Positions 14,101 to 29,100 of a stretch of 64,000 nt of DNA are shown here, piece by piece (the stretch's first letter is position 1; each line of letters begins with the position of its first letter). The stretch covers positions 24,199,128-24,263,127 of the forward strand of contig OZ037767.1 of the NCBI GenBank assembly GCA_964035545.1, read 5' to 3'. The translations under genes were made by a program, and so were the position numbers. Source of the stretch: Bugula neritina. Lineage: Eukaryota; Bryozoa; Gymnolaemata; Cheilostomatida; Bugulidae. The notes under the pieces are model-generated. The model did not search any database and had not been told where the DNA came from. It saw only the letters and a program-made list of their open reading frames with translations.

Positions 14101-17100
14101 CATAGCCATTGCTAACTAAAAGACATCTGGCACTCGGCAATAATTAGTGCTAGTGGACTAGTTGTAATTTTAAGAGAGCAAAAATAATCTTGACTGTAGT
14201 AAACTAGGCTTTGATAGCTAAGCAAACTCACACTAATTTCACTACAGCAAGCTTCTACAGGGTGAGCATTGGTCAAAATTTTCATATACATATATAACTA
14301 GTATTCTAAACAAGTGTTATGCTAGTCAACTCCAAAATCTTTATAGCTTTATAATATAAAACCATTGAAATTATAGAACTAATAATATATAATAAATAGC
14401 TGATAATAAAATTGCAAAAGCAAAACATAGTGTTAAATGACTGAAAAAATTTAAATAATCTATACCTCGAAAATTTGTTATAACAGTATTTCTGTTTATA
14501 ATAATACTCATAAACAGAGATCAATTTTATTGAAATCCAAACTAATAAATTATGCTTATAGTAACAAAAAGTGTGTGCCACAAAACTCACCTGGGAAGAA
14601 TCGAACTGAGATGCATATTTAGAAATTATTTGCTGATTCTTTTTGGCCGCAAACTGAGCTTTCCGAATGCCACCTTCTATGTCTGCCTCCGTGGTGCCAC
14701 CATGAACCTAGCAAGGTTATGAAAGGAAATACACAATACAATCATACATGCCCTTGTATGAATTGATAACTTCTCTTTAGTGCATACTACAGCATCATCT
14801 TGACTGCTGACGAGACAAAACTCAATGATACAAATACTTAGTCCCACATCAACTACTTGCTAGCTAATCAATCAAAAAGTTTGACTTTGTAATGACTGCA
14901 AAATTGTAGAAAGGTTTGTAGCACACTATTCTAATAAACATCAAAGATTACTTTCAGCTCTACAGAATACCAGGATGACATGAAAGCCAGCACACAAAGT
15001 TCCTTGCTGTCTATACAAAGAGTTCAACTTCCAATAAACCGAGCGCAAAAACCCTCAAGCAAACACAAAATTTATTGTGACCCAGGACAGATTCTCTTAC
15101 AATTGTTACAAGTATATGGTCACACATGCACACACAACTATACACACAACGTCTAGAGCAACGAAGTTAGGTGCAGTAGCAGCAAAATTTCAATAGCCTA
15201 AGTTTTTTAATTTTCATTATGAATATTAGGTTGGAGTGCGGGTCAATATTTTCATGAGAACATAACTCTATTACTACAGCTACAGCATGTTCTTTTATGG
15301 AGAAGGAATGAAAACAATGCCGATACCTTGACGATGATCATAGTCTGTAGCTGATCTTTTAGAGCTGTTGGTATTTGCAAAAGAGACATAAAATTGATAA
15401 GTTTTGTTTTTCCACAGCCAGTTTCTCCCATTACTATCACCGGAATTCCAACCCTTCAATCAATTATACAAGGGGTCAGGAAAGGATGTTAACAAACTAT
15501 TTCACAGCTACCGGAGAATCTTACGTCAAATGCAGCATTGTATATGTTATGGATATGGAAATCATGCATACATAAAACATTTAATTCATCTATAGTCAAG
15601 CCTCCTATATAAAAAACTTTATAATAATATAAATCACACATTACACTGCTATGTAGTATGGGATTACCTATATACCTGTATGCACCCATAAATATGATGA
15701 TTGCAACAAACTAGTTAGAGTAAACAATCAACAGCCACAGCCCAATTGTCCGAAAGACATGTAAATACATATATCAAACCTCAAAGACGTGTTTTGCAAA
15801 CCTCTCAATACATCAATCTTGATATTACACAACCAGGTGTACCTGAGGCGTTGGTGAATGGCAATAATCTTCTTAGCATTGTCCATCGTCAAGACATAGT
15901 TAGGATCTGGATCATAGTCCTCTTCTGTAAACATGGGGATTGCCTTTGAGCCTTGGGTGTAGGTTACTTCTTTCACCATAATGCTTCTCAATTTCTGCAG
16001 TTGTTTTCTCCTGCAAAATTATTTTACAAATTATCAAACTTTATTTAGATTCAAATGTCAAAACAAATAATTCCATGCATTAAAACTATACACCAAAAGG
16101 AGCAAAAATGTGTTCTCTCTTTTGCACTATTTCAATAGAAGGTATTTAAATAATTACCAATAATCACCGAGTGGGAAAAAAATTATTTGTAAGCTAAATT
16201 CATCGCCAATATCATGGATGTTATAAATAATTTTATTTCAATCGATCTAACAATAATTACCTCTCCATAGTGTTGAAGTCTTCAGATATTGGCAAGTGAT
16301 TACGAATTAGGGCGTCATAAAGAGGGCGTGGAATGTTGTAGTCGGGGAAAGGTTGCTGGGTCTTTTTGTTGATCAGCACATACTCTTTACCCCCTGGAGA
16401 TATGCATGAAATTTACTTACTAAGCCCAATGTTATTGTGTAGGAAAAGTACTTTTAATCACTTTACTATACAAATTGACTCGAAATGTCATTTTATGAGA
16501 AAAGCTATAATAATATAATATTAAAACATGACTTAAATTTAACATAGGTCCATTTTGAATGAAACAAATATGAAAATTTATACTAATGAAGTTTATAAAA
16601 CAATATTGAAATTTTTAGCCAAATGGAAATTTAAATAGAATGACCCAATTGTGAAACAAGTCATGGCCAAATGCAGTGTTGTAAATATCATACTAGAATC
16701 TTACTAGATTCAGCATGGAAGCCAAGAGTTGTGAAGGATTCCCCATCCTCATTGAAGAACAAGTAAGGATAGTTAGACTTCTCCCATGTTTTCTTCATTG
16801 ACAAGTTAGAAAACACTTTGTCTGCATTGCCATAGGATACCTGATGGACCAATCACATGATTTCAAAGACATTATTGCATACCCAGGGCACTTGTTGCTA
16901 TTATGAACATGCTTATTAATGCATGGGCTTATAACAACATTGTTTACGTATATAGAGTCTATCTTTTAACAAAGTTACACATAAAATACATTAATGGAGC
17001 AAGAAATTTTAATGAAGCAAGTCACAACCATAATATCTACATCTACTTGTCAAAATAAAATAGATGCCATTTAAATTTTTATTTGAACTTTCAGTATTTA

Positions 17101-20100
17101 AATTATTGTTAGCATAAACGTTGACCAAAATTACCCAACAAATAAATGGAGGCAAATACCAATTGCTATATGACTATATGACTCTGTGGTTGACTAAACA
17201 CTAATTCTACTGGTTCAATCAATTGTGATCTCTGGAGTCATGCTGCTAACTGAAGGAGTTGTAGGCTTTTACTTACTTAAGTATGTTATAAAATCATCAC
17301 AGCGAATAAAAAATAACTACAAGATGTACTATAAAAGTCACATGGAAGTGAAAGACATTAATTCACACACCGCACAAGGACGTTCCTTACCTGATTCAAA
17401 TCCTTGCCAGGAGTTTCTTCGGCTATCTTTAAAGATCTCGTAGCAAAGTCCTACGGAAAGACAGGAAGACCTATGTTTATGTCCAAGGTTTCCCCACATT
17501 ACAAGGAGAACACACTAAACACTTGCACATAACTATGCATCATAGTTCTATATATTAAAAACTTTAGTATTAGGTTTTTAGTATGACTTTAACTCAAGCA
17601 AACCCATAAATGACAAAAACTTCATAGACCATAAAATAAACTTGTCTTGGTTATTTACAAAAGCTCGTAGCGTTTTTACCTTAGCCATTGTAAGCATAAA
17701 CTTCACCACAAAACTTTTAAAACCAGGCAGCTCTTGAGCCAACAACGGTCCACAAAAAGGAGACGCCAGAACTTTAGTAAGTTGGCTGCTCAGAAAGTGG
17801 ACGTAGTGTCTCAGCTCACTCCATGTTGGATCTTCCAAACCGCAGTTTCTGCAAAATAATTCCGCGTGTATCATATAGCATACATAGATATCATTAATGG
17901 AATGTTTAAGCTTAACTGTGTACATGCATGTAGATATAAAAAAACTCATGGAGGTTTATAGTCACTATCCCCGTGAGAAACCCCTGATGGAAGGGGTTTT
18001 TGTTGAAGCAGGCTAATTAATTAAATTAATTAATTAAAATTCCTGCATAGTTATAGTTTTTAGCCTTAATTGTCTCATTTTAAAATTGAATCATGCCGGC
18101 ATTGTTATATTTTGGCTGCCAGATGTGATACCCTAAATGGAAGGTTCATTGAAACATCTGTGTGCAGACGATTCTAAATGCCAATCTTACTTGATAAGCA
18201 GTTTCAGAGCTTTGCACGCATCTTCTATAGGCTCATCTCTAAGGTTAAACTGGCTGCTGTTACTCTCCAGACAGACGAGATGTTTCAGAACCAGCTGCCA
18301 TCTTTCATCATGGAGGGTGGCAGAGTCGAAGCCAACAAAAGATTCTAAAAGCAAAACTTTACAAAGTTGAAAAAATACATTGTCAGAGTAATAGTTGAAA
18401 ATATGAAATCATCAGACTGTTATACTACACAATGAAAGCTTACGCTGTGGAGCACAGTTTTTATACTGCTGAAAAGTTTCTAACGGAGTCAAGCAGTGCA
18501 TTGTGGGTAGGAGGTCCAACACTGTGTGAACATTTTCATTGTTCTAAAATAAACCATTATTCATAAAAAAGCTTGCATATAAAAAGTAAATATATCTCTG
18601 TGAAGAGAGAAATGTTGCTTTAGTAACAGCACACACAGCGTATGTTAGAAGTAGCAGTACAACAACTACCACATGACATGCTATGTGAAAGCTTTACCAG
18701 AAAACTTGGAATAAAAAATCATCTTTCAATAAGGAAATGGTTTTACAAAAAAATTAATATGCTATAAAGCCTTTTTTTAAAAAAATAGATTTAAATACAT
18801 ATGAACAAGTGTAAACTATCATATCAGATTGAATGGAAAGTGTTAAAATGTTGGCAAGAGTTAAGTTCTCGTATGAGAAAAAACTAGCTTTTTATGTAAC
18901 ATTGTAAGAATTCCATGCTTGCCACACTAGTTTAAATAAGCTCAATGTAAATAGAAAAAAATTAAGCGCTGTGTAAACTTAATGCTAAAATTCTCCATGA
19001 ATTAAACTACTTTATTTGAACATTGCAAAAGCTCTTTGTAGAAAAACCATAATTCACCTCTGAAGTGAAGGGCATACATTCAATAATGTAGTACTGGCCC
19101 CTCTTTATATGCCATACAAAACCCTCAGAGTTTACAAGACTTCCTAGAATAACCAGGTTGAACAGCACTTCATCAACACCAGCCTCTACCTACAGAAACA
19201 ATGCATCAAATACCAAATATAACACCATAGTTGATTTGACTACATACACTGTATACTGCACACCATAGCTTGACTAAGCTTAGTATAAAAACTGCATATA
19301 AATATTTTTTATTAATTTTAGCTTAGCAAATATGTATAGCTTTTTCTGAAGATCCACACATAAAATAAAACAGTACCTCATGAGCAATGTCTAGATGAAT
19401 GGTATCGCAACTCTCATCGTCCACGCAATACCCAAACTCTCCGAACAGCTGGCACATTATTTCATCCGTTTCTATTTGCCTGTGTGCAGAGATAGTGATA
19501 TCTTTACCGGGAACCTTTTCTTGCTGCCTCAGCATTTGACACAGATTCCCTCTCTGTAGTGATTTACCTACACCAGCTCGGGTAGAGCGCAGTACTCTAG
19601 CAAATGACCTGTAAAAGCATACGTATGATTTCAGCTCATTATTGTTAGCAGTTTAGTATTTAGCTATGCAAGGCCAGCTTCAGTATCTGAACTATGATAC
19701 TGCATGGTCACACACACGCACACAAACTAATACTTAAATGTTTTATGTAAAGGCAGGTCAGGATTTAAAATATCACGAGCTAGGGCAGCAGCTATAACGA
19801 AGGTAAAAATGTTATCAGTATTGTACCTCTAAAACCAGCATTCATAATTATAGTGCAATAGTCAATACCTTAATTATACTTGTAAAAACAGTATTCCTAA
19901 TTACCTGTCAGGATCAACAGAGGATGCTGATTCGATACAGCCGTCAACTTTCAGAAGTGCCGAGACATAAGCCCTCAGGCTTGCTTCATCCACAATCATT
20001 GGATTCTTGACCAGATGCTTGTCCAGGTAAACTTTAATACGACAATTCTTTGCTCTCTCATCATAGATGAATGCTAAGCCAAAGGAATCGATGGTGTGAT

Positions 20101-23100
20101 CAGCAAGGTTGTTGAGTCTGTTCTCAATAACTTGAGTGACTTTATACGTCAGCAGGTGACAATTAACCATGCAGTAAAACGACATGGGGTCATTTAGTGC
20201 TCTGTTGAGGAACAAGGACACCTGCAGTACAATTTCAAGACTTTCACACACTTTTATATACACTGCACAGTAATAGCTGCTAGCTAAACTAATATGAACG
20301 TTCCTAAAACTTCACTTTTTAAATAATCCCTGTTGTAACATAATATAATACAAACCTCATCTTTTCTTGTTTTGGTATTGCATATCAAAACCTCGTTTCT
20401 TGTAGGCTTTTCAAATTCCTGGTCTGCCTCATATATGCTTAACACCAGCTTATAGGTGTTGGCTAGAACAAAACATGCATTCTTATAAATTTATTGCATT
20501 GAAACAGTTAACTTAATAAAAGATGCAGTTATAAAAAGCAGTCAAAGTATAAAACTTCTATTGCACAGTCAACACAAACAGTAAAATCCTCTTCATCAAT
20601 TAGACAAAAACCCAATAATGTATGTAAAATAAATCTGCTTTCAAAAATGTTAACAACTTAACCTAAAGCAATAAATAATGCTCACTCATTTCAACTGGGT
20701 GAAAAATAATTATATTGTTGCAAATGTTTTCCCAAATTTATGTTTTGAAATCAACAGCTGAACCAGGCACTAATAAAACATAGAATGTTATTTTGTCAAC
20801 TATTATAATAAATCAATCCAATTTTTTATCTATTGTAAATACTTAGCCTATATGTAAATAAAACTTACCCTGACCAGTAGCTATAAGCAGAGGCTTTCCT
20901 CTAGTCAACCAGGAAGGTAAAACTCGGCAACATTGAGGTCTACTTTTGAGCTCTATAACGAGGACATCAAATTGTGCGGAAGTCAATTATCTAGCAGCAC
21001 TTTTAACTATTTTACTTCACGTTACATTGGAAACATATTAGTTATCTTAAGTTTCATTCAACACTATGATCCGACTGAAAGTCAAATATAATGTTTTAAA
21101 GTTAGTGCAAATTTTACAGTACCAAAATATGATGCATTGGATATTCTCATGTACTGAAATAGAAAATTTTTTGTAAGACTTTATGGTTAGTAACAGACCA
21201 ATGAGTTGGTGAAGCACATGTCCCAGATCTGATACACTCAACACATCACGAATGCTCTGGCTTGTTTTAGTGGCAAAACCAGTCCAGATTAGTTCCAGCT
21301 GATCTTGAAGCTGTGAGGATTCTCTAACAAAACATTTGGAATTATTTTCTTTTTGCAAATATATATTCATTGGCAGAATATAGCTGAGTGCAAGTACAAT
21401 ATAAACTACCAAAGTAACTATAAAATTGATATGTTTAATGATGGTATAAAAATAGAATGCTTGCTTAGTCTAAAAGTAGCTTAGAGGCAGCACTCAGTCA
21501 GCAACAAACTTTAGTATATGGTGAAGACTAATACTTATATACTGGTCAACAACTTTAAAAGATATGATGATCATCACTGGCAAACCTCCAAGTGAACTAT
21601 ACGTTTGTATAACTAATCATACTAGTCCAGCGTGTTAGCATATGTTGCATATAATTAGAGAAATAAAGAAAATTGATAGTATTTTCCACAAAATTTCCAA
21701 AATAATAGTTAAGCTTAAAAAGACATTGATTTGTAAGGTCTGCATACAAATTTCAGTTAACCTTGTCTTCTCAAGCAAACCTGTCGAAATATAATGACCA
21801 GACACAATTTATACACCCTTTGTACAACTACAGTAATTAAAAGTTTTGATTGTAGCCAAGCCATTTGCGTTTGTAGTATATTTATGACAATGTTAGAAAA
21901 TTTTCTTAAAATACTTTTTCTTATTAGATACAAAAAAATCTAAAAGATTGTGGCAACATCAACAGTAGCGCCTTACGCTCCCTGAGATTGCTTCATTAGG
22001 TCAGAAATTATTTGATCAGATGTTCCTAGTGCCTCCGTTTGACTTTCAAGCTCTTCTTGCTGCTTCTGTAACCATTTTCTAACCAGGTCTGTAACAAATA
22101 GTAACAATGGCAAATATTCAAACTACATCTAACTTTTAGAAAAACCGCCACAACAAAAGTCAATGCATCATGTTATAAAAATATTATGATAACGATTTAT
22201 CCTCATACATGGAAACTTGAGAAAAAATGATTCAACAATTGCTGCTCTGTAAAGTTACAATTATAGTGATATACTGATTGAGCACTTGTGACTAGATTAT
22301 TATACATTGATATGCAACTGCAGTAGATTCTTTGGTGTACACGCACCTATATCTTCTGCGTCATCACCAATAGCATTGACTATCTTCACAGCCTCTTCCT
22401 TGGTGAGGCTGGGGATTTCTTCTCTGATGTAATCAACAGTCTCCTGCATTTGATGATAAGAAGTAAAATTTTCTTCCTGAGGAGTTTGACTGACATTTGC
22501 TGGTTTCAGATGCTGTTTGATAATCTCGAGCAGATGTTCAGCTGTTACCTTGTGAATCATTGACAACAAGGGCGGGGCCTGCAAGAGATAACGCACACAG
22601 AGTGAGTGAACATAAGGCTCTCTGTAAGATTTTAGAATGAGCTACTTATAGCTTTAAAAAACTAGTGCTGGATTTAAGTCTTGTTGAAATGCATGAACTC
22701 AAATAAACTTGCTAAAATTACTGACTTGACTTGCTCAACCAATTGACTAGGTTTGATTTGAGAATTTGGCATACCATACTTTACATCACAAATAAAATAA
22801 TTAGGAATGAAGAGAGCCTTTCCTATAACTGGTTTAGCGGTGTAGAAGATAGAAACTTATTTTATACTGCTTGCAGTTAAGCATATGCTTAAACACCTTA
22901 AACCACACTGACAGCATATTGTGATATATTGCAGGTGATATTTCGTTAGCAACTTACAATACTTTTAGGCAATAAATCCAAACCAATATTGTTCTGGCAT
23001 ATATGTATATATAAGCGCAAGCAGCCCTACCTTTTGAAGAGTTGCAGAATCTTTACTGTCTGTAAATACCCCCAACTCTTTTCTTAGTATCACAAGTTGC

Positions 23101-26100
23101 GCTGTAGTGAAGTAGTTTAGCTCTGGATGCTCCCTAAAGTAATCATAATTTTAAAATAATACAATTTTTATTAGGTTTCAGCTAATTTTGACCAAATAGA
23201 AATCGGAACTAGATTTGACAAAAACTTATTCAAAAAACGGGTAGGTGTTCGAGATGGGTACAAAGTTGCAAAGAGGTTTTCATTTATCTGCTACAAAATT
23301 ATTAAATACTATATTAGTTGTTTATAAAAAATCTGCAGTTCAAAAAGCAAACTATTTTAATTATTAGGTGTTATTTAAAAATCGTTACTTCCACTGACCC
23401 TTTCTAAAGCATTTTGAAATGATTTGCACGTATATCTAAAATATTCTGAGCAGTAAGTGTTGTACCTGCGTTCACTTTCCATAATAGCCTTCCACTTTTG
23501 AAAGCAGTCAGAAAGAAAATTGTAAATATTTTGGCAGTGCTTTAAAGCGCTTTTCTCAAATGTTCGACCATATAAGGGGGTCTCTGAGGCTTGCAGTGTG
23601 ATTTCTACAGCTACTCTGTGCTCAGGATTACAGTGTATGATAACAAACATGTCATCAAACAGAATACAGCCGGCTCTTTTTATCTCCAGATATGCAACTC
23701 CCAGATTCTCCACAGCATCTCTCATCTAAAAAAGCACACAGATGTGAATCTCTTGCATAAAACTTTTACAGGAATTCGAACCTGAGACCTCAGACTTGCA
23801 AGCAGGCACATTAACCATTACACCACAGAGACTACTACTGGGTAAACTCAATACTACATCTTGCAAACTATCAATTTTCACCCTTGAAATATTTATGCAA
23901 CTAATAGTTTTACAGTATTAGCAAGCAGATATAGCTCACTTACTTCTTCAAAGGCAGTGATGGTTTCTATGTGCTCCCTCTGCTTCTCTCCTGCTACCAG
24001 AGCGAGTCGACTTTGTAGGTCTTTCAGTTCACTGTAACGGTAGTGTTTAGACTCTTTACTTTCATCACATGTCAGCAGAATCACGTCTTCTAATGTCTGC
24101 AATTTTAAAACCACTGAAAATATGAATCACAGGTTAATAACAGTGTTTCATAAATCTCACACTACAACTTTAGAGTTTATTCTAAATTAAACTTTTGTGA
24201 ATTGTGAACAGACCTTAAATTCATTAGTAAAACCGTCAACTTTTCCTATGCGGTAAAGGCCTCGAGAGTTGATGACAGTCGCTTGAGCAATGGCAGATTT
24301 CTCAGTGTTTCCGTAGTTACTGTTTACCGTCTTAAAAAGTTCAGCTTGACCAGCAGAGCATCTCTGTTTTAAATTTAATCGTTTAATGTAATATTCAAAG
24401 CCAAGAATAACTAAAAACAATTTTAAAGACAACGAAGGTCCTTGACTTATAGAGCTAATATAAGGCAATGCATATTATGCATAACATAATGTTACAATAA
24501 TTATGCAATTTTTTAACAAAAGTGAAAAATAGTTTGTAATCTGTATATAGTAACAGAGTAATACTTTACTTCGTACTTTAGGTGATTGTTTACCAGGAAA
24601 ATATGCATCATTTGATTTCAGTAATGTCAGTATTTTTAGAGTCTACATTTTATATACACAAGAGAAGATAGTAAATGACGATATATAAATGCAATGGTGA
24701 GTGCAAAGCTGTGAGTCAGTGTCTGATTATTCTCATTTAAAGGAAAAGGTGTGACAATACTCACCATGTTTTCAGCTAAGTCAGGATTTGCTTCCAAGTT
24801 CTTCCAAACTTTCTGGCAAAGTTCTAGAAAACTCTTCAAGTCTTTTGTCACACTCTCATCAAAGTCATACAACAATGGCGAATAGCCTGTGAGCGTGTTG
24901 TGAATGTATCTAGTTTTATGGGTAGCCATGGAATCTTCCCCAATGCTGTTGCTAACCAAATCCACAAAGACCGATATTTCGTCTTCTAAAATACAAAAAT
25001 ATTACCTTATAAAATATTCAATATCCGTAGACTGCTAAGTTTATGATAGAGCTAAAATCTGACTAGTCTACTGCAGACAACAGAAGAAATTATTTAAGAA
25101 AACATACATGCAATCTTCTCACAACCACAATATTTAGTTTCTAGTTGACAGAGGCATATTTTTGCTTTTTTCAACAGCTGTGGCTAGCAATCAGACATGT
25201 GCAGTAAAGCGAAGATTTATATTAGCCTTTTTAAAATTGCTCTTTTGGACCCCTTGAAATAGCACCTTTAACCTAAAAACCATAGATAGATAACTATGTT
25301 ACTAAAGAGATACATTTTGTGCACTTATCTTACTTTTTACTTCCTGTTTTATCCAATTCACAAACTCAGAAGACTCGGCAAAAGCTTGGAGACAGTCAAG
25401 TTTTGGACCTGCTATGCTACGGATAACGTCTGCACTGTCCACAAGATCTCTACTGATTTTGTTCAGCTCCAACACCTCTTCATTCTAAAAATAATGCTTT
25501 CAATTCTGTAGAATACACATTAAATTTATTGCTTATCTGGCAATATTCAAACTGCATGGAGCTAATTTAAAAAAAGTCAACATACACAGATTCTTTGTAT
25601 GCTACCTTCAAATGTGTTGCAGCAAAAAAATTCTCACCCAAATAATGACAATCCAACGTATGTACACTACACCACTATATTTGCTACCTCTAAAGTCCTA
25701 ACCTCTCAAACAACTTTTTCTGGATTTACTAGAGTGGATCAAAAAAACTTGGCCACTACATACTCATAGATAGATTTTTATACACACGTAGGAGGTTGAG
25801 TTAATCATGTCAAAAATTTTTTAAAAAAACTAAAGTACTTATTCTATTAATACTTATCCATTACTACACATAAATAGTTGTTTGCCCTTGCCAGCAATGT
25901 ATCCTGTGTGACAGGTAACTTCTGCAACAACTATAATTCACAGGAAGCAGAATTCTACTTCGTATGGCAAGACTTTTAAATTCACAAACTAATGAATGAA
26001 GTTCTGTGCTGTGTGTAGGAATTAACACCTAATTTTAGTTTACTTTTACAATACATGTTCTTTAAAAAGAGGATTGTCTTACCAATTGAACCAGCTCCTC

Positions 26101-29100
26101 AATTTCAGTGAATCCATTTTCTAGGTTGAACATTTCTTTCAGGGTAAGAAGGGCTTGGGCCCCTTGGAAGTACTGCTTCATTTCCATACAGATATTTATC
26201 TGCTCCAGTCTCCGAGTCTGCATGTCTTTACTGATCATGTCGCGCAGCTGACGCAACATTTCTTCCGTATCTCCATCAAAATACTTGGTGTTTACAATCC
26301 TCAGCACACTTACTTTCATACTTCCTGTCAATATAACATCTAGTGCAGGTATATACTGTTTAAATCTATCCGGGGTGGAAGTCACAAATATCAACATATC
26401 ATTGTGTTCCAATGCTTTAACATTTGGAAGTAATGGTAGCTTTCCTTTTATCTATGTGCATAATGAGCATATAAATATGTCAAATTTCTTATTTTGCAGA
26501 TATACAGTAGTTCGACAATCAGAATTACACCTGTTCAAGATGCCACACCCTGATTCACTTACCATCTTCAATCTGCGTTACCAACTGTTTGTATTGCTCT
26601 ATCGCCATCTGACATCTTGATGCCAATTCTTCCCAGCCATCATTTCCTTCCAAGCCCAGCTGCATCATCTTCCTAAAGATCGTCTTACCCTGGTAGACAT
26701 CATAAATTGGAAGGAGATCTTTGACCGTGTCAGGGATGACTGGACATATCACAGCCTGTGTCAAACTATCAATTGTTTCATTGAAAGTTATTGTGTCTAA
26801 AGACCGATTTATCCACTCATCTACACACTCGGAATCTGTAAGAACAAAATGAAATAGTGATTAAAATTCAAATCTGAGCATTATTTTATTGTGAATCCAA
26901 TAATTTAAATACAATTATGCATACAGAGTTAGCGATAGTTGGATTTCTAAGGAAACATTATTTGTCTGATTTTTAGAACTCTTTAGCTAAAATGAGTGTT
27001 ATCTAAATCTCAAGGCCAAACAAGTGTTTCTCGACAACAGAAAAATCTAAAATTTTACAGTATTTAGTTAAAAAATTCAGATTGTATGTAATACAGTTTA
27101 AACCCAATCATTATTTTATTGTATTCACCAGATAATATTATATTATTTGAATTATTATAATACTTTTGTTAAAATTTATTGCACCTGTTTTATATTACTC
27201 ACTTAGGCAAAACTGTATCACCTATTTAACTTTGAATATTCTTCTATAAATAACATAATCAAATTAATGTAACTCTTTCTCTGACATAGGCTAAGGATTT
27301 AAAACATCATCATTATCATCATCATAGTTAACACCTAAAAGTGAACACCTAAATTATTTAGCCGATGTTTAGAATTCCTTGGCTAAAATGTGAACTATCT
27401 AGAACTTGATAATACAAAAAAGTGATGGTTTAAAAACATGTTTTTAAATAATTAACAATATATGATATAATCAAATAATGTAAATCTTTCTCCGACATAT
27501 ATAAACTATAGATTATAAAAAATATCATTATTACCATTATCATAGTCAACACAAAGTGAATGCTTAGAGTGCTGATAGTCATGCCACTCACTGGATATTG
27601 AGCTTTTGCAGGTTTGCCAGAAGCTTGAAAGAGTTGACCAAAAACTTTGGTAACTTTTTAGAGCATCTGCTTTTCGATCAAAAGCAAATGACACATTGTC
27701 CAGTTGGGTCTTGTATTTTTCTGACAATTCACATAGACTGAGTGCCATTTGCTTGTGTTCCGCTATCTGCTGATAAGCACCAAGTGACATGGTTCCAGAC
27801 ATCAAACCCTCAATCACTGTTTCAAAGGCAGTCATGTATCTCGTCAGCAACCTTTGTATGTCTGTTTCTGCTTTCTTTGCATCAGTTTTTTGAAGTTTTT
27901 CTAAAGACATAGACATTGAGTTACAAAAATTTTCAGATTAATTTATAAAGCCATTATAAAGTTTTATGCTCAAATTTAATTAACTCACCACAAAATTTCC
28001 AAATAGCCACAAACTGCTTGTATTCAAGAAGGTGAAAGGTCATAGCCAGATCTGTCTCGTTGATTTGCTCTCTAAAGTCCTTGCTGACTGCGTGGGACAC
28101 CAAGTCATACACCTTTTCTGATGCCTCTGGTGTAGCAAGATAGTTGGAGCTTTCATTCTGCAATAAAGAGCACAGTTAACAAAGTGTAATTTGTTGAACA
28201 CTATATGTGAAGTAAAACACAAATTATATAACATGTTATAAAATATCACAGAAGAGCAACACTGAACTTTCTGTCAAAATTAGGCATATTGCGCTGCATG
28301 ATAAATGTAAATTTACTATATGTTGTTCTATAAACAATAAGAAATTGTTACTAAAAAATAGAGCCAAGAATAAAAGTATTCAAAAGCAATAAGTTATAAT
28401 GCTGGAAGTGTTTTAAAAGGAGGAACTTCTAGTTATACATACCACTAACCACCAGTCCACATGGGACAGAGCAAATTGGCGTAGAATGCTATCCATGTTT
28501 GGTTCATCTATGACTTGCGAAGTAATCACATTGAAAACTGAAGGTCGTGTGTACAGCTAAAGAAAAAAGACAAAAAGCGTAAGCATAGCTTGTCTATACT
28601 TTTATTTGCCTATATTACAGTTAATTATAAAAAACATGGTACTTTCACATGCCTATATGATTTCCATAGTTCAAACAAATCAGCAACTATTCCAAAATCT
28701 CAAATTCAAAATATAAATTTTGAAATAAACATTTTTGAATTGCCCATTTTTTAAATGACTAGTTTTAATTGCCTAGTTTTATTTTTGAAATACGTTTTCA
28801 AGGTGTTCATTTCAAAGTGAAAACTTGTGAATTGTAATTTTTTAATGTGATTATATTGTTCAAACTTATTCGGTTTCAACCTCAAAAACATCAACTAACA
28901 AAGCTTTTGCAGCAACCGATGTAAATTTTAACATCTATGAGCATATAAGGGTTACCTCACTTAAGCTCTTTGCAAACGCATCTTCCAATTTTTCACACCA
29001 CCAAGCTCTCACAACTTCTTCTGTGGCAGGTCTTTCAAACATGTCCTTCCAAACCTAAAACATGAGGTAGTAATGATCTTGGTGGTAAACACATACAGTA

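Noticed and set aside
17979-18000. Hairpin AAACCCC..GGGGTTTT as a terminator
   Set aside because: It lies inside an intron of a eukaryotic gene; a factor-independent terminator has no meaning here.
23769-23834. Functional tRNA gene
   Set aside because: A and B boxes are present, but the anticodon and T stems do not pair properly, and it sits inside an intron. The same applies to 30703-30782 and 46067-46140.
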